The translations under genes were made by a program, and so were the position numbers. The notes under the pieces are model-generated. The model saw nothing but the letters and a program-made list of their open reading frames with translations. It was not told the DNA's origin and did not search any database. From CAZNFR01 sp964572225 (GTDB taxonomy: Bacteria > Bacteroidota > Bacteroidia > Bacteroidales > GCA-2748055), in assembly GCA_964572225.1 (NCBI GenBank), contig CAZNFR010000065.1, positions 1 through 20,233 on the forward strand: a stretch of DNA of 20,233 nucleotides, given 5' to 3'. Below are positions 1 to 7,370 of the stretch, piece by piece; position 1 is the stretch's first letter; each line of letters opens with the position of its first letter.

Positions 1-149
1 ATTGCGGCAATTTCATATTCCTGATTTTCATAGAATAAGTCAGCTTTTTCTTCCAGCGTATTTGCCTCTTGTGCAAGGAGATCTCCGTGACCTGCCCATA
101 AGGTAAGATGCAACACGAAAAGAAATAAAAATGCCGGGTTCCTGTTCAT
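1..149 (-). CDS. Exported TPR-like protein, N-terminal fragment
   Basis: Reading leftwards from an ATG at 149-147, the frame stays open to the window edge and gives 49 residues, so only the N-terminus is present. It starts MNRNPAFLFLF and continues through a hydrophobic stretch to a probable signal peptidase I site after LLAQ, so the product is exported. The mature part begins EANTLEEKADLFYENQEYE; the pattern A-x-x-x-Y-x-x-x-x-Y-x-x-A is typical of the first helices of a tetratricopeptide repeat, which is an inference from one partial repeat. It diverges from the SGNH hydrolase gene, with 61 bases between the two start codons. The rest of the protein lies outside the window, so its role cannot be given. 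Confidence 0.7.
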   Translation of the reverse strand, partial: MNRNPAFLFLFVLHLTLWAGHGDLLAQEANTLEEKADLFYENQEYEIAA

Positions 150-167
150 AACGGGTAATAATTTGAA

Positions 168-175
168 CAAAAGTA
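168..175 (-). promoter_or_regulatory. Candidate -7 element for the left-edge gene
   Basis: On the minus strand this reads TACTTTTG, a full match to the Bacteroidota -7 consensus TAnnTTTG. It lies about 18 bases upstream of the ATG at 149. No TTG sits at the expected -33 distance, so support is only partial in this A/T-rich divergent spacer. Confidence 0.3.
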
Positions 176-210
176 TAATAATATGTTTTATACCTAAAAA
201 GTACTACCTT

Positions 211-1140
211 ATGAGATATTTTTTCCTTCTTTTAATTCTGCTTTCGTCACTTTCAAATCTCTATGCCCAAATAACCCCAGGTGACAAAAAACTCAGATTT
301 TTGGCATTAGGTGATTCCTATACCATTGGAAAAAAAGTGGCTCCCGAAGAAAGGTGGCCGGAGCAACTATCGGATAGTCTCGAATCATTGGGCTTCACCG
401 TGGAGGAAACCTACATTAGGGCGGTAACTGGATGGACCACTGGAGACCTTTTGTTTTCTCTCGAAACCAGCCCGCCTGATCTGGCACCCAATCTGGTTTC
501 ACTCCTCATCGGAGTCAACAATCAATATCAAAACCGGTCTATTTCAGAATACGAATCTGAATTTGAGGAGCTTCTCCAGATCGCCCTTAACTATGTCCAG
601 GGGAACAAGGACATGGTTTTTGTACTTTCCATTCCCGATTATGCATTTACCCCTTTCGGCAGAGGAATGCAGGAGACTTCGGATGAAATTGATGCTTTTA
701 ATGCAATAAATAAGAAGATTACGGATCGATATGGAATTCCTTATGTAAATATAACGGACATTTCCCGGATGGGTCTTGATGAGCCTGATCTTGTGGCCAC
801 CGATGGTCTCCATCCTTCAGGAAAACAATATACCTTATGGGTTCAAAGGATTCTAACTCAAATGAATTTGGAAAATTTGGCCCTTAGGTATATGAATAAT
901 CCGGATATTTCGTTAACCATCTTCCCGAATCCTTCAGCCGGTCAGGTAAGCCTCGATTATCAATCTCCCGAATTCTCCGAGTCGGTCTTCCTGATGGACA
1001 GTTTGGGGAGGATTGCCTGGGAGGGTAGAGTCTATCAGGGAATCAACAATATTGATCTGGGATTTCTCAAACCCGGACTTTATTACTTTTCCTTAAGAAA
1101 CCCGAGCCTGTCAGGTTCCTTTCCGGTTATATTCAAATAA
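211..1140 (+). CDS. Secreted SGNH/GDSL-type hydrolase with T9SS sorting domain
   Basis: The product (309 residues) is an SGNH-family esterase/lipase-like hydrolase. A signal peptide (residues 1-19, cleavage near YAQ) is followed by block I GDSYTIG with the nucleophile Ser36, the oxyanion block GVNN (residues 101-104, where GxND is commoner) and block V DGLHPSG with Asp198 and His201. After about residue 232 comes a C-terminal domain with IFPNPSAG, the hallmark of type A T9SS sorting domains; it would direct the protein across the outer membrane and is normally cleaved. Carbohydrate acetyl-esterases are common in this family, but the substrate is unknown. I chose the ATG at 211 because the signal peptide begins there; an in-frame TTG at 163 would add 16 atypical residues. 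It is monocistronic, with a hairpin right after the stop. Confidence 0.88.
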   Translation: MRYFFLLLILLSSLSNLYAQITPGDKKLRFLALGDSYTIGKKVAPEERWPEQLSDSLESLGFTVEETYIRAVTGWTTGDLLFSLETSPPDLAPNLVSLLIGVNNQYQNRSISEYESEFEELLQIALNYVQGNKDMVFVLSIPDYAFTPFGRGMQETSDEIDAFNAINKKITDRYGIPYVNITDISRMGLDEPDLVATDGLHPSGKQYTLWVQRILTQMNLENLALRYMNNPDISLTIFPNPSAGQVSLDYQSPEFSESVFLMDSLGRIAWEGRVYQGINNIDLGFLKPGLYYFSLRNPSLSGSFPVIFK

Positions 1141-1142
1141 AA

Positions 1143-1168
1143 AGGTGCATACCGAATGGTATGCACCT
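1143..1168. terminator. Perfect 11-bp hairpin after the SGNH gene
   Basis: The arms AGGTGCATACC (1143-1153) and GGTATGCACCT (1158-1168) are exactly complementary around a GAAT loop. It starts 3 bases after the SGNH stop codon, which suggests a transcript end. A U-tract is absent on the plus strand, where CACTTACAGG follows, but on the minus strand the hairpin runs into TTTTATTTG. By shape it is therefore a better intrinsic terminator for leftward transcription. It may instead stabilise the 3' end of the mRNA. Confidence 0.55.
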
Positions 1169-1366
1169 CACTTACAGGCTAACCCTAAATTAACCTTTTA
1201 ATATAGATGAAAGCACTTAAATATACAATTTTTATTTGAATTTTAGGTGAATTTTCCTCGTTGATTATACCCATTTTTGTTAATTCCCCTCTTACCTTCA
1301 GAATTCAAACGGTTTGACCGATTGTTAATTTTTCATTAAGTCTGAAGGGACCTGAACTTCCTTATC

Positions 1367-1374
1367 TAAATTTG
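1367..1374 (+). promoter_or_regulatory. Candidate -7 element upstream of the sulfatase pair
   Basis: TAAATTTG matches TAnnTTTG and lies 48 bases before the ATG at 1423. The best -33 candidate is CTG at 1342-1344 (spacing 22) rather than TTG, so the match is partial. The remainder of the 254-base spacer (1169-1422) is A/T-rich; I see no RNA gene or further strong hairpin in it. Confidence 0.35.
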
Positions 1375-1422
1375 TTCTAACCTACCTGCTTCGTACTTTT
1401 AACGGTATAAAATTTATTTTTT

Positions 1423-2874
1423 ATGAGTGCTACTAGCTACCGGGGTTTGCTTCCCGTTTTGGGGCTGCCTCTTGCATTCTCCTGCAATACCGGCCAGGAT
1501 AATGCCCTGTCACAGCCCGATGCAGTTATTATTATCCTGGTTGATGACATGGGAGTATCGGATCTTTCCTGTTATGGAAATGACTTTCATGAAACTCCAA
1601 ATATTGACAAACTTGCCAAGGATGGGATCAGATTTACGCAGGCTTATGCTGCCTGTCCGGTATGTTCTCCTTCGAGAGCATCCATAATGACAGGCAAGTA
1701 CCCTGTAAGTGTTGATATTACTGATTTCATACCCGGCAGACAGGCTGCAGTAGGGTTGGAAACAGATAAAAAATTAAAGGTACCGGAGTTCAGGCATTTT
1801 TTGCCAGTGGATGAATATACCCTGGGGGATCTGTCAGGTGATGCAGGCATGGTAAGCGCTTCCATTGGTAAATGGCATCTGGGGGGAGAGGGTCATCTTC
1901 CGCAAGACAATGAATTTGATCTGAATATAGCCGGTACCCACAGTGGTATGCCCGTAAGTTACTACTGGCCGTATGAAAGGGAATACCCTGATGGAAGGAT
2001 TAGAAGGGATTTTCCAAACCTCAGAGAAGAGGGCAGGGAAGGGGACTACCTTACAGATATACTTACAGATAAAGCCCTTGATTTCATAATGGAAAATGAG
2101 GATAGACCCTTCCTGCTGTATTTGTCTTATTATAATGTTCATATTCCCATAGAGGGCAGACCTGATCTGGTTGAAAAGTATCGAAACAAGTTGCACTCCG
2201 GGGGAGAATTCCTGCACACAAATGCTGAATATGCAGCCATGGTAGAGTCGGTAGACGAAAATGTGGGTAGAATTATGGAAGCTTTGAAGAAACTGGGTAG
2301 ATCCCAAAATACCCTTATAATTTTCACCTCAGACAACGGAGGGTTGTCGGTGAAGGAAGGTCCTCTTACCCCTGCAACCACGAACCATCCTTACCGGGAG
2401 GGAAAAGGGTATATCTATGAGGGTGGCATCCGGGAACCATTTATTATCCATTGGCCTGAAGTTATTAAAAAAGGATTCGAATCTTCGGAGCCTGTGATTG
2501 GAACCGATATTTTACCAACCCTGGCTGATCTGTATTCGATTCCAGTGAATGATTTGGAGGGAACAAGCCTTAAACCCATCTTGCGGGGTCAAGGTCTTGA
2601 AAAAAGAGCTATATTCTGGCATTATCCCCATTACAGCAATCAGGGTGGCAGACCCGCCTCCGCCATTCGGTATGGGGATTACAAGTTAATTCAGTTTCTT
2701 GAGGAAGGAAATTACGAACTGTACAATCTGATAGAGGACCCTTCAGAAGAAAAGAACCTTGCAGGGGAAGAATCGGCCATGAAACTTGAGTTATCCCGGA
2801 TTCTGGATACATGGAGGAGAGAGCATGAGGCTTCCATGCCGGTACCCAATCCAATTTATGATCCCCAGAACTAA
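1423..2874 (+). CDS. S1-family sulfatase, lipoprotein, C-type
   Basis: This is a 483-residue type I (formylglycine) sulfatase that would hydrolyse a sulfate ester, probably on a saccharide. The lipoprotein signal ends LAFSC with Cys21 as the lipidation site, so it is membrane-anchored in the periplasm or on the surface. Visible active-site parts are metal ligands Asp41-Asp42 (VDDMG), the signature CSPSRASIMTG with Cys81 as the residue converted to formylglycine, KWHLG with Lys150 and His152, and SDNGG with Asp304 and Asn305. The C-terminal part, AIRYGDYKLIQF then ELYNLIEDPSEEKNL, is the usual small C-terminal subdomain. The overall look is like SulfAtlas S1_16, which is tentative. It needs a sulfatase-maturating enzyme, not seen here. 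The next sulfatase follows after 10 bases, so the two are probably co-transcribed. Substrate cannot be read from the sequence. Confidence 0.92.
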   Translation: MSATSYRGLLPVLGLPLAFSCNTGQDNALSQPDAVIIILVDDMGVSDLSCYGNDFHETPNIDKLAKDGIRFTQAYAACPVCSPSRASIMTGKYPVSVDITDFIPGRQAAVGLETDKKLKVPEFRHFLPVDEYTLGDLSGDAGMVSASIGKWHLGGEGHLPQDNEFDLNIAGTHSGMPVSYYWPYEREYPDGRIRRDFPNLREEGREGDYLTDILTDKALDFIMENEDRPFLLYLSYYNVHIPIEGRPDLVEKYRNKLHSGGEFLHTNAEYAAMVESVDENVGRIMEALKKLGRSQNTLIIFTSDNGGLSVKEGPLTPATTNHPYREGKGYIYEGGIREPFIIHWPEVIKKGFESSEPVIGTDILPTLADLYSIPVNDLEGTSLKPILRGQGLEKRAIFWHYPHYSNQGGRPASAIRYGDYKLIQFLEEGNYELYNLIEDPSEEKNLAGEESAMKLELSRILDTWRREHEASMPVPNPIYDPQN

Positions 2875-2884
2875 TCGCAAACAA

Positions 2885-4378
2885 ATGAATCATAAAATTT
2901 TATACCTTGGAATCATCAGCAGTTTTATTTCCTGCAATGAAGAGGGAAAGGACGAAAGGATTTTACCCCCTTCATCTACCCTGCCGAACATTATTCTGGT
3001 GGTTTCGGATGATCATGGGAGAGACGATCTTGGATGCTACGGAAATGACATCATACAAACTCCACATCTTGATGCCCTTGCACGGGAGGGAATTCGGATG
3101 ACCAATGCTTATTGTACCTCGGCTTCCTGCAGTGCCAGCCGTTCCGTTATTCTTTCCGGAATTTACAATCATGCTAATGGTTTGTATGGGCATACGCACG
3201 CCTATCACCATTTCAGTGCCTACGATAATTTGAAAACTTTACCGGTTATCTTATCGGAGAACGGATATTTAAGTGCCAATATTGGTAAATACCATGTTGC
3301 ACCCCGGGAAGTTTATAAATTTGATACTACCCTGCTTGGAAATGAGAGGAATGGGGTCGAGATGGCCGACCACTGCCGGGACCTGATTAGAAATACCCGG
3401 GAACCCCTTTTCTTATATTTCTGTGTTTCTGATCCTCACCGGAGTGGGGAGGTGGATGAAAAGATACCGGAGAAACCAAATCGGTTTGGGAATCGTGAAC
3501 AGGGGTATGAAGGAGTGGAGACCCGGATATTTTCTCCCGACAGTGTTATCGTTCCGTCCTATCTGCCTGATACTCCTGAGTCAAGAGCCGAACTTGCCCA
3601 GTATTATCAAAGTGTATACAGAATGGACCAGGGTTTTGGGCGTTTGTTTGAACACCTGAAGAGTGCTGGGAAATGGGAAAATTCCGTAATAATTTACATT
3701 TCCGATAACGGTATTGCCTTCCCTGGTGCAAAAACCACCCTTTATGACCCGGGAATGCATCTTCCCTGCATCATCAAACTTCCCGGGAATTCCCTTGCAG
3801 GAAGTGTTTCCAATGCCATGGTAAATTGGGCTGATTTAACCCCTACCATACTGGACCTGGTGGGAATCCTACCGGAAAACAATGCGTTTCCCGGCCGAGA
3901 AGGGATTGAAGAAACCAGCAGGCCCTGGCAGGATCCATTTGCCTATTTTCAGGGCCGTTCATTTAAGGATGAATTGCCCAAAGGAATTAATTCGGATTTC
4001 AATGAAGTTTTTGCTTCGCATACTTTTCATGAAATTACCATGTACTACCCAATGAGGGTTTATCAGGATCGCAGATACAAGTTAATCTGGAACATAGCCT
4101 GGGAGCTTCCCTATCCTCAGGCAAGTGATTTGTGGGAATCGGCCACATGGCAAAGTGTAATAAAACAGGGCAAAAGCAAATACGCAGGTAAGGTAATAAG
4201 CAGCTACCTCCAAAGACCAGAATTCGAATTGTACGACATGCAGAATGATCCGGAAGAGCTTTTTAATCTATCAGATAATCAAGATTATATGAATGTGCTT
4301 TCCAGGATGAAAATCCGGATCCGGGAGTTTCAGGAGGGTACCCGGGATCCCTGGATCTTAAAATGGGAGAGGGAATAA
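2885..4378 (+). CDS. SGSH-like (S1_8-type) sulfatase, lipoprotein
   Basis: A 497-residue formylglycine sulfatase. The lipoprotein signal ends FISC (Cys17), followed by NEEGKDE, an acidic stretch like the surface-export signal of Bacteroidota lipoproteins. Active-site features are Asp42-Asp43, the signature CSASR with Cys82, GKYHV (Lys135, His137) and SDNGI (Asp274, Asn275). From memory of human N-sulfoglucosamine sulfohydrolase (SGSH), I recognise collinear segments: NGLYG then HHFSAYD, SDPHRSG, RMDQG, DLTPTILD, HEITMYYPMR and a closing DPWIL. This points to SulfAtlas S1_8. That subfamily is not substrate-specific: it holds the heparan N-sulfatase and, as I recall, bacterial O-sulfatases acting on ulvan fragments. 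I chose the ATG at 2885 because the signal peptide starts there; the in-frame ATG at 2786 would overlap the upstream sulfatase and precede the signal. A 104-base A/T-rich spacer with no clear terminator separates it from the DUF1080 gene. Confidence 0.9.
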   Translation: MNHKILYLGIISSFISCNEEGKDERILPPSSTLPNIILVVSDDHGRDDLGCYGNDIIQTPHLDALAREGIRMTNAYCTSASCSASRSVILSGIYNHANGLYGHTHAYHHFSAYDNLKTLPVILSENGYLSANIGKYHVAPREVYKFDTTLLGNERNGVEMADHCRDLIRNTREPLFLYFCVSDPHRSGEVDEKIPEKPNRFGNREQGYEGVETRIFSPDSVIVPSYLPDTPESRAELAQYYQSVYRMDQGFGRLFEHLKSAGKWENSVIIYISDNGIAFPGAKTTLYDPGMHLPCIIKLPGNSLAGSVSNAMVNWADLTPTILDLVGILPENNAFPGREGIEETSRPWQDPFAYFQGRSFKDELPKGINSDFNEVFASHTFHEITMYYPMRVYQDRRYKLIWNIAWELPYPQASDLWESATWQSVIKQGKSKYAGKVISSYLQRPEFELYDMQNDPEELFNLSDNQDYMNVLSRMKIRIREFQEGTRDPWILKWERE

Positions 4379-4482
4379 GGCAACTTCACCTGAAAATTTG
4401 CTTTTCTGAAATTTGCGAATCCTGTTTTTTTTAAGGAAATTTAACCCACTAAAATTGTAAATCGTTTAATAACTAACTTAAT

Positions 4483-5268
4483 ATGACTATGAAAAAAGTA
4501 TTTTATGTTTTAACCCTATCTGCTTTTGCTTTCTTTGTTGTTACTTCACTGACCCACTGTAAATCTTCAGGAACCGAAGGCGAATCTACTACCGAATCTA
4601 CTGACGACCAGGAGGAAACCGAGAAAGCCGATGATTGGCTTGTGATGTTCGACGGCGAAAGTACAGACGGCTGGAGAGGCTATGGTAAGGAGACTTTTCC
4701 GACCCAGGGTTGGGTAATTGAAGAAGGTGTCCTTAAGTGTCAGGGTTCTGGTGAAGGTGAAGCAGGTGGTGGCGGTGGGGATATCATCTTTGATCAGAAA
4801 TTCAAAGATTTTCACCTGAAACTCGAATGGAAGATATCTGAAGGTGGTAACAGCGGTATTTTTTACCTTGTGGATGAAACGGATGAACCCATTTGGAAGT
4901 CTGCTCCTGAAATGCAGATACTTGATAATGAACGACATTTAGATGCCAATTTAGGAAAAGATGGAAATCGCAAGGCTGGATCCCTCTACGATCTGATTCC
5001 TGCCAATCCTCAGAATGCAAATCCTGCAGGTGAATGGAACCTGGCTGAGATTATGGTTTACCAGGGAACGGTAGTACACAAGCAAAATGGGGAAGTAATT
5101 TTGGAATACCACCTTGGAACGGAGGATTGGAATGAAATGGTTGCAAATTCAAAATTTGCAGATTTTGAGAATTTCGGTAAGTACCGCGAAGGGTATATCG
5201 GTCTTCAGGACCATGGAAACGATGTCTGGTTCAAAAATGTTATGATCAAAGATTTATCTGTAAACTAA
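4483..5268 (+). CDS. 3-keto-disaccharide hydrolase/DUF1080 lipoprotein
   Basis: The product (261 residues, or 259 if the ATG at 4489 is used, where MKK begins) has a lipoprotein signal ending THC, an acidic Ser/Thr/Glu-rich linker to about residue 48, and one DUF1080 (PF06439-type, concanavalin-like jelly roll) domain. Family hallmarks are LVMFDGESTDGW at the start, GNSGIFYLVDE in the middle, PEMQILDNERH, AGSLYDLI, AGEWNLAEI and the closing YIGLQDHGNDVWFKNV. Members act on 3-keto-glycosides, cleaving the glycosidic bond after C3 oxidation. It has a glycine-rich insert (GEGEAGGGGG, about residues 85-95), which I read as a loop. Position after the two sulfatases suggests work on a desulfated sugar, which is inference. 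An intrinsic terminator follows the stop. Confidence 0.88.
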   Translation: MTMKKVFYVLTLSAFAFFVVTSLTHCKSSGTEGESTTESTDDQEETEKADDWLVMFDGESTDGWRGYGKETFPTQGWVIEEGVLKCQGSGEGEAGGGGGDIIFDQKFKDFHLKLEWKISEGGNSGIFYLVDETDEPIWKSAPEMQILDNERHLDANLGKDGNRKAGSLYDLIPANPQNANPAGEWNLAEIMVYQGTVVHKQNGEVILEYHLGTEDWNEMVANSKFADFENFGKYREGYIGLQDHGNDVWFKNVMIKDLSVN

Positions 5269-5290
5269 CCCTTGATCTCTAATATATCCG

Positions 5291-5330
5291 AAGGTGTTCT
5301 TTATTTTGCAGGGAACACCTTTTTTCTTTT
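5291..5330 (+). terminator. Intrinsic terminator after the DUF1080 gene
   Basis: The arms AAGGTGTTC (5291-5299) and GAACACCTT (5313-5321) are perfectly complementary and run into TTTTTTCTTTT. It begins 22 bases after the stop and separates the DUF1080 gene from the downstream two-gene unit. The following spacer (5331-5442) is A/T-rich with only a weak promoter-like TATATTTA at 5403-5410. Confidence 0.85.
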
Positions 5331-5442
5331 GCGGGCTTTTCATTAAATTGGACAGGATAAAAAAGGAATGAAAATTAAATGTGGGTTTTATTCGATGAGC
5401 GGTATATTTATACTCCAAAAATGCTAACCAAGATCAACGATT

Positions 5443-6351
5443 ATGAATAGAAGAGACTTTATGAAAACTTCCACCGCAGGTTTTGCGGGAGTTTCAGCCC
5501 TGGGCTTAAGCGGTATTTCCGGTATCAGGGAAAGGTCGGGTGAAATGTTCTTTAAGATTTCCCTGGCGCAATGGTCCTTAAATAAAACTCTTTTTTCGGG
5601 AGAATTAACTAATTTGGATTTCCCGGGTTTTACCAGGAGTAAATTTGATATTAATGCCATTGAGTATGTAAACCAGTTCTTTCCCAGTGCAGAGGAAGGA
5701 TATATTAAAAAACTCAAACAACGGACCAATGATGAGGGAGTTAAAAATGTTCTTATCATGATAGATGGAGAGGGGGACCTGGGTGATCTTTATCGTCCTA
5801 AAAGAATGAGGGCGGTGGAACGGCATTATCCCTGGGTAGAGGCAGCTGCACTATTGGGCTGTCATTCCATTCGTGTAAATGCCAGGGGACGGGGTTCTGC
5901 AGAAGAGGTTGCCGGTGCTGCTACGGAAGCCCTCGCCATTCTCAGTGAATTCGGGAAAAAGCATGAAATCAATATCCTTGTGGAGAATCACGGTGGGTAT
6001 TCATCCAATGGAAAATGGCTTGCTGAGGTCATCAAAAATACCGGTATGGATAATTGCGGGACCCTTCCAGATTTTGGTAATTTCAGGATTTCCAACGAAG
6101 AGGAATATGATAAGTATGAGGGCGTAAGGGAATTAATGCCCTTTGCCAAAGGTGTAAGTGCAAAATCTCATTCCTTTAATTCTGAGGGGAACGAAGAGGG
6201 CATTGACTATCACAGGATGATGCGAATAGTAAAGGATGCAGGGTATTCAGGATATGTCGGAATTGAATACGAAGGAAGAGAATTAGCCGAGGAGAAAGGG
6301 ATCATCGCAACCCGTGATCTGTTATTAAAAATTGGGGCCGAAATTAGCTGA
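5443..6351 (+). CDS. Tat-exported sugar phosphate isomerase/epimerase-like TIM barrel
   Basis: The 302-residue product opens with MNRRDFMK and a hydrophobic stretch to about residue 26, a twin-arginine signal, so it is likely exported folded to the periplasm. The rest fits the xylose isomerase-like (AP endonuclease 2) TIM barrel. Candidate metal ligands and catalytic residues on successive strand ends are Glu181 (NILVENHGG), Asp210 (LPDFGNF), His243 (AKSHSF) and Glu275 (VGIEYEG). Despite the family name, members with Tat signals next to DUF1080 genes are unlikely to use phosphorylated substrates. In described 3-keto-glycoside pathways such barrels accompany DUF1080 proteins, which supports a role in keto-sugar conversion here, but the exact reaction is not visible. 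The DUF4380 gene follows after 11 bases, so the two form an operon. Confidence 0.87.
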   Translation: MNRRDFMKTSTAGFAGVSALGLSGISGIRERSGEMFFKISLAQWSLNKTLFSGELTNLDFPGFTRSKFDINAIEYVNQFFPSAEEGYIKKLKQRTNDEGVKNVLIMIDGEGDLGDLYRPKRMRAVERHYPWVEAAALLGCHSIRVNARGRGSAEEVAGAATEALAILSEFGKKHEINILVENHGGYSSNGKWLAEVIKNTGMDNCGTLPDFGNFRISNEEEYDKYEGVRELMPFAKGVSAKSHSFNSEGNEEGIDYHRMMRIVKDAGYSGYVGIEYEGRELAEEKGIIATRDLLLKIGAEIS

Positions 6352-6362
6352 ATCCAGGGGGA

Positions 6363-7364
6363 ATGAGAATTATTTTTTTTTTATTATTTATTTGGTCTGC
6401 AAATCTTAACGCTCAGGAGAGCAGTATGATCTATCTTGAAAATGATGAATACAAAGTAGGAATACTGACTCCTGTGGGAGGACGGATTGTTTACCTGCAG
6501 TATAAGGATTCTGGAAATATTTTGAAGTCTGATTCCACCTTGTGGGATGAACCTGATTCTTTAAGGGTGCAACCCGGACCGGAATCTCCTTTTAAGGCTT
6601 ACAATGGACATATTGTATGGGTAGGCCCACAGAGCGAATGGTGGAGGCACCAGGATATTAATCCTGCTAAAAAGACCCGGTCTACAAACTGGCCCCCGGA
6701 TCCATGGCTGATCTATGGAGATTATAAAGTGGTTAGTCAGACAGATAATGAGTTGGTCATAATGGGTCCCAGAAGTCCGGTTTCAGGATTAAGACTGGTA
6801 AAAACCATTCGATTGGAATCCGATGGAGGTATTTATTTTGAAGCAGAGGCCTATAATACCCGTAGGACCAGTGTGAGTTGGGACTTATGGTTAAATACAC
6901 GATTGGATGGATTCGTAAGATCATTTGTGCCGGTTGATCAACAAGAAAAGGTCAGGATTCAGGATAAGGAAAGCAGCAGGATGCCCTATGCTCATTGTAA
7001 AGGATACTTCTATTATCTCACCGAATCACCCGGTTCCGAGCAAAAGCAGAGGAACAGTAAGGCTTTTATTACTCCTTCACAAAACTGGATGGCTGCCTTC
7101 ACTGGCGAATATTGCTTCCGGATATCCTTTCCCGACAGTGATCCTTCAAAGGTCCATCCCGAACAGGCCAAGGTTGAAATCTATAATGCCTCTTTTCATA
7201 ATGAAACAGAGAACCTTACCGAACTGGAATATCATTGTGATTTTAAGACCCTTCAGCCTGGAGAAAGTATGAAAACATGGCAGAGATGGGAGGTTTTACA
7301 TTACAAAGGTAAGGATAAGCCTGAATCTTACATTCGGTTTATGAAAAGACAATTCGGGGAATAG
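6363..7364 (+). CDS. Exported DUF4380 protein (mutarotase-like fold)
   Basis: The product (333 residues) has a signal peptide (residues 1-18, cleavage near LNAQ) and then a single domain that I recognise as DUF4380-like. Supporting features are an N-terminal YKVGILTPVGGRIVYLQ stretch, typical of aldose 1-epimerase-fold proteins, then GHIVWVGPQSEWW, WPPDPWL, a mid-domain IYFEAEAYNTRRTSVSWDLW and a C-terminal TWQRWEV strand. The fold binds sugars, and several family members are uncharacterised. The Trp- and Arg-rich segment around residues 90-120 may line a sugar site. It follows the TIM-barrel gene by 11 bases and probably acts on the same periplasmic substrate, as an epimerase, mutarotase or binding protein; which of these is unknown. 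Its TAG stop directly abuts the stop of the convergent dehydrogenase gene. Confidence 0.75.
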   Translation: MRIIFFLLFIWSANLNAQESSMIYLENDEYKVGILTPVGGRIVYLQYKDSGNILKSDSTLWDEPDSLRVQPGPESPFKAYNGHIVWVGPQSEWWRHQDINPAKKTRSTNWPPDPWLIYGDYKVVSQTDNELVIMGPRSPVSGLRLVKTIRLESDGGIYFEAEAYNTRRTSVSWDLWLNTRLDGFVRSFVPVDQQEKVRIQDKESSRMPYAHCKGYFYYLTESPGSEQKQRNSKAFITPSQNWMAAFTGEYCFRISFPDSDPSKVHPEQAKVEIYNASFHNETENLTELEYHCDFKTLQPGESMKTWQRWEVLHYKGKDKPESYIRFMKRQFGE

Positions 7365-7370
7365 CTATTC
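7359..7370. repeat. 12-bp palindrome spanning two convergent stop codons
   Basis: GAATAGCTATTC is its own reverse complement and is centred exactly between the TAG stop of the DUF4380 gene and the TAG stop of the opposing dehydrogenase gene. No U-tract follows on either strand, so it is not a standard terminator. Confidence 0.5.

Noticed and set aside
163..210. TTG start for the SGNH hydrolase
   Set aside because: The signal peptide begins cleanly at the ATG at 211; the extra residues would put a charged, irregular stretch in front of it.
1834..2307. 157-codon open frame on the minus strand inside the first sulfatase
   Set aside because: It is fully covered by a gene with intact sulfatase motifs and its translation has no recognisable domain, so it is a shadow frame.
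2786..2884. Extended start for the second sulfatase overlapping the first
   Set aside because: The added 33 residues are not signal-like and precede a proper lipoprotein signal that starts at 2885.
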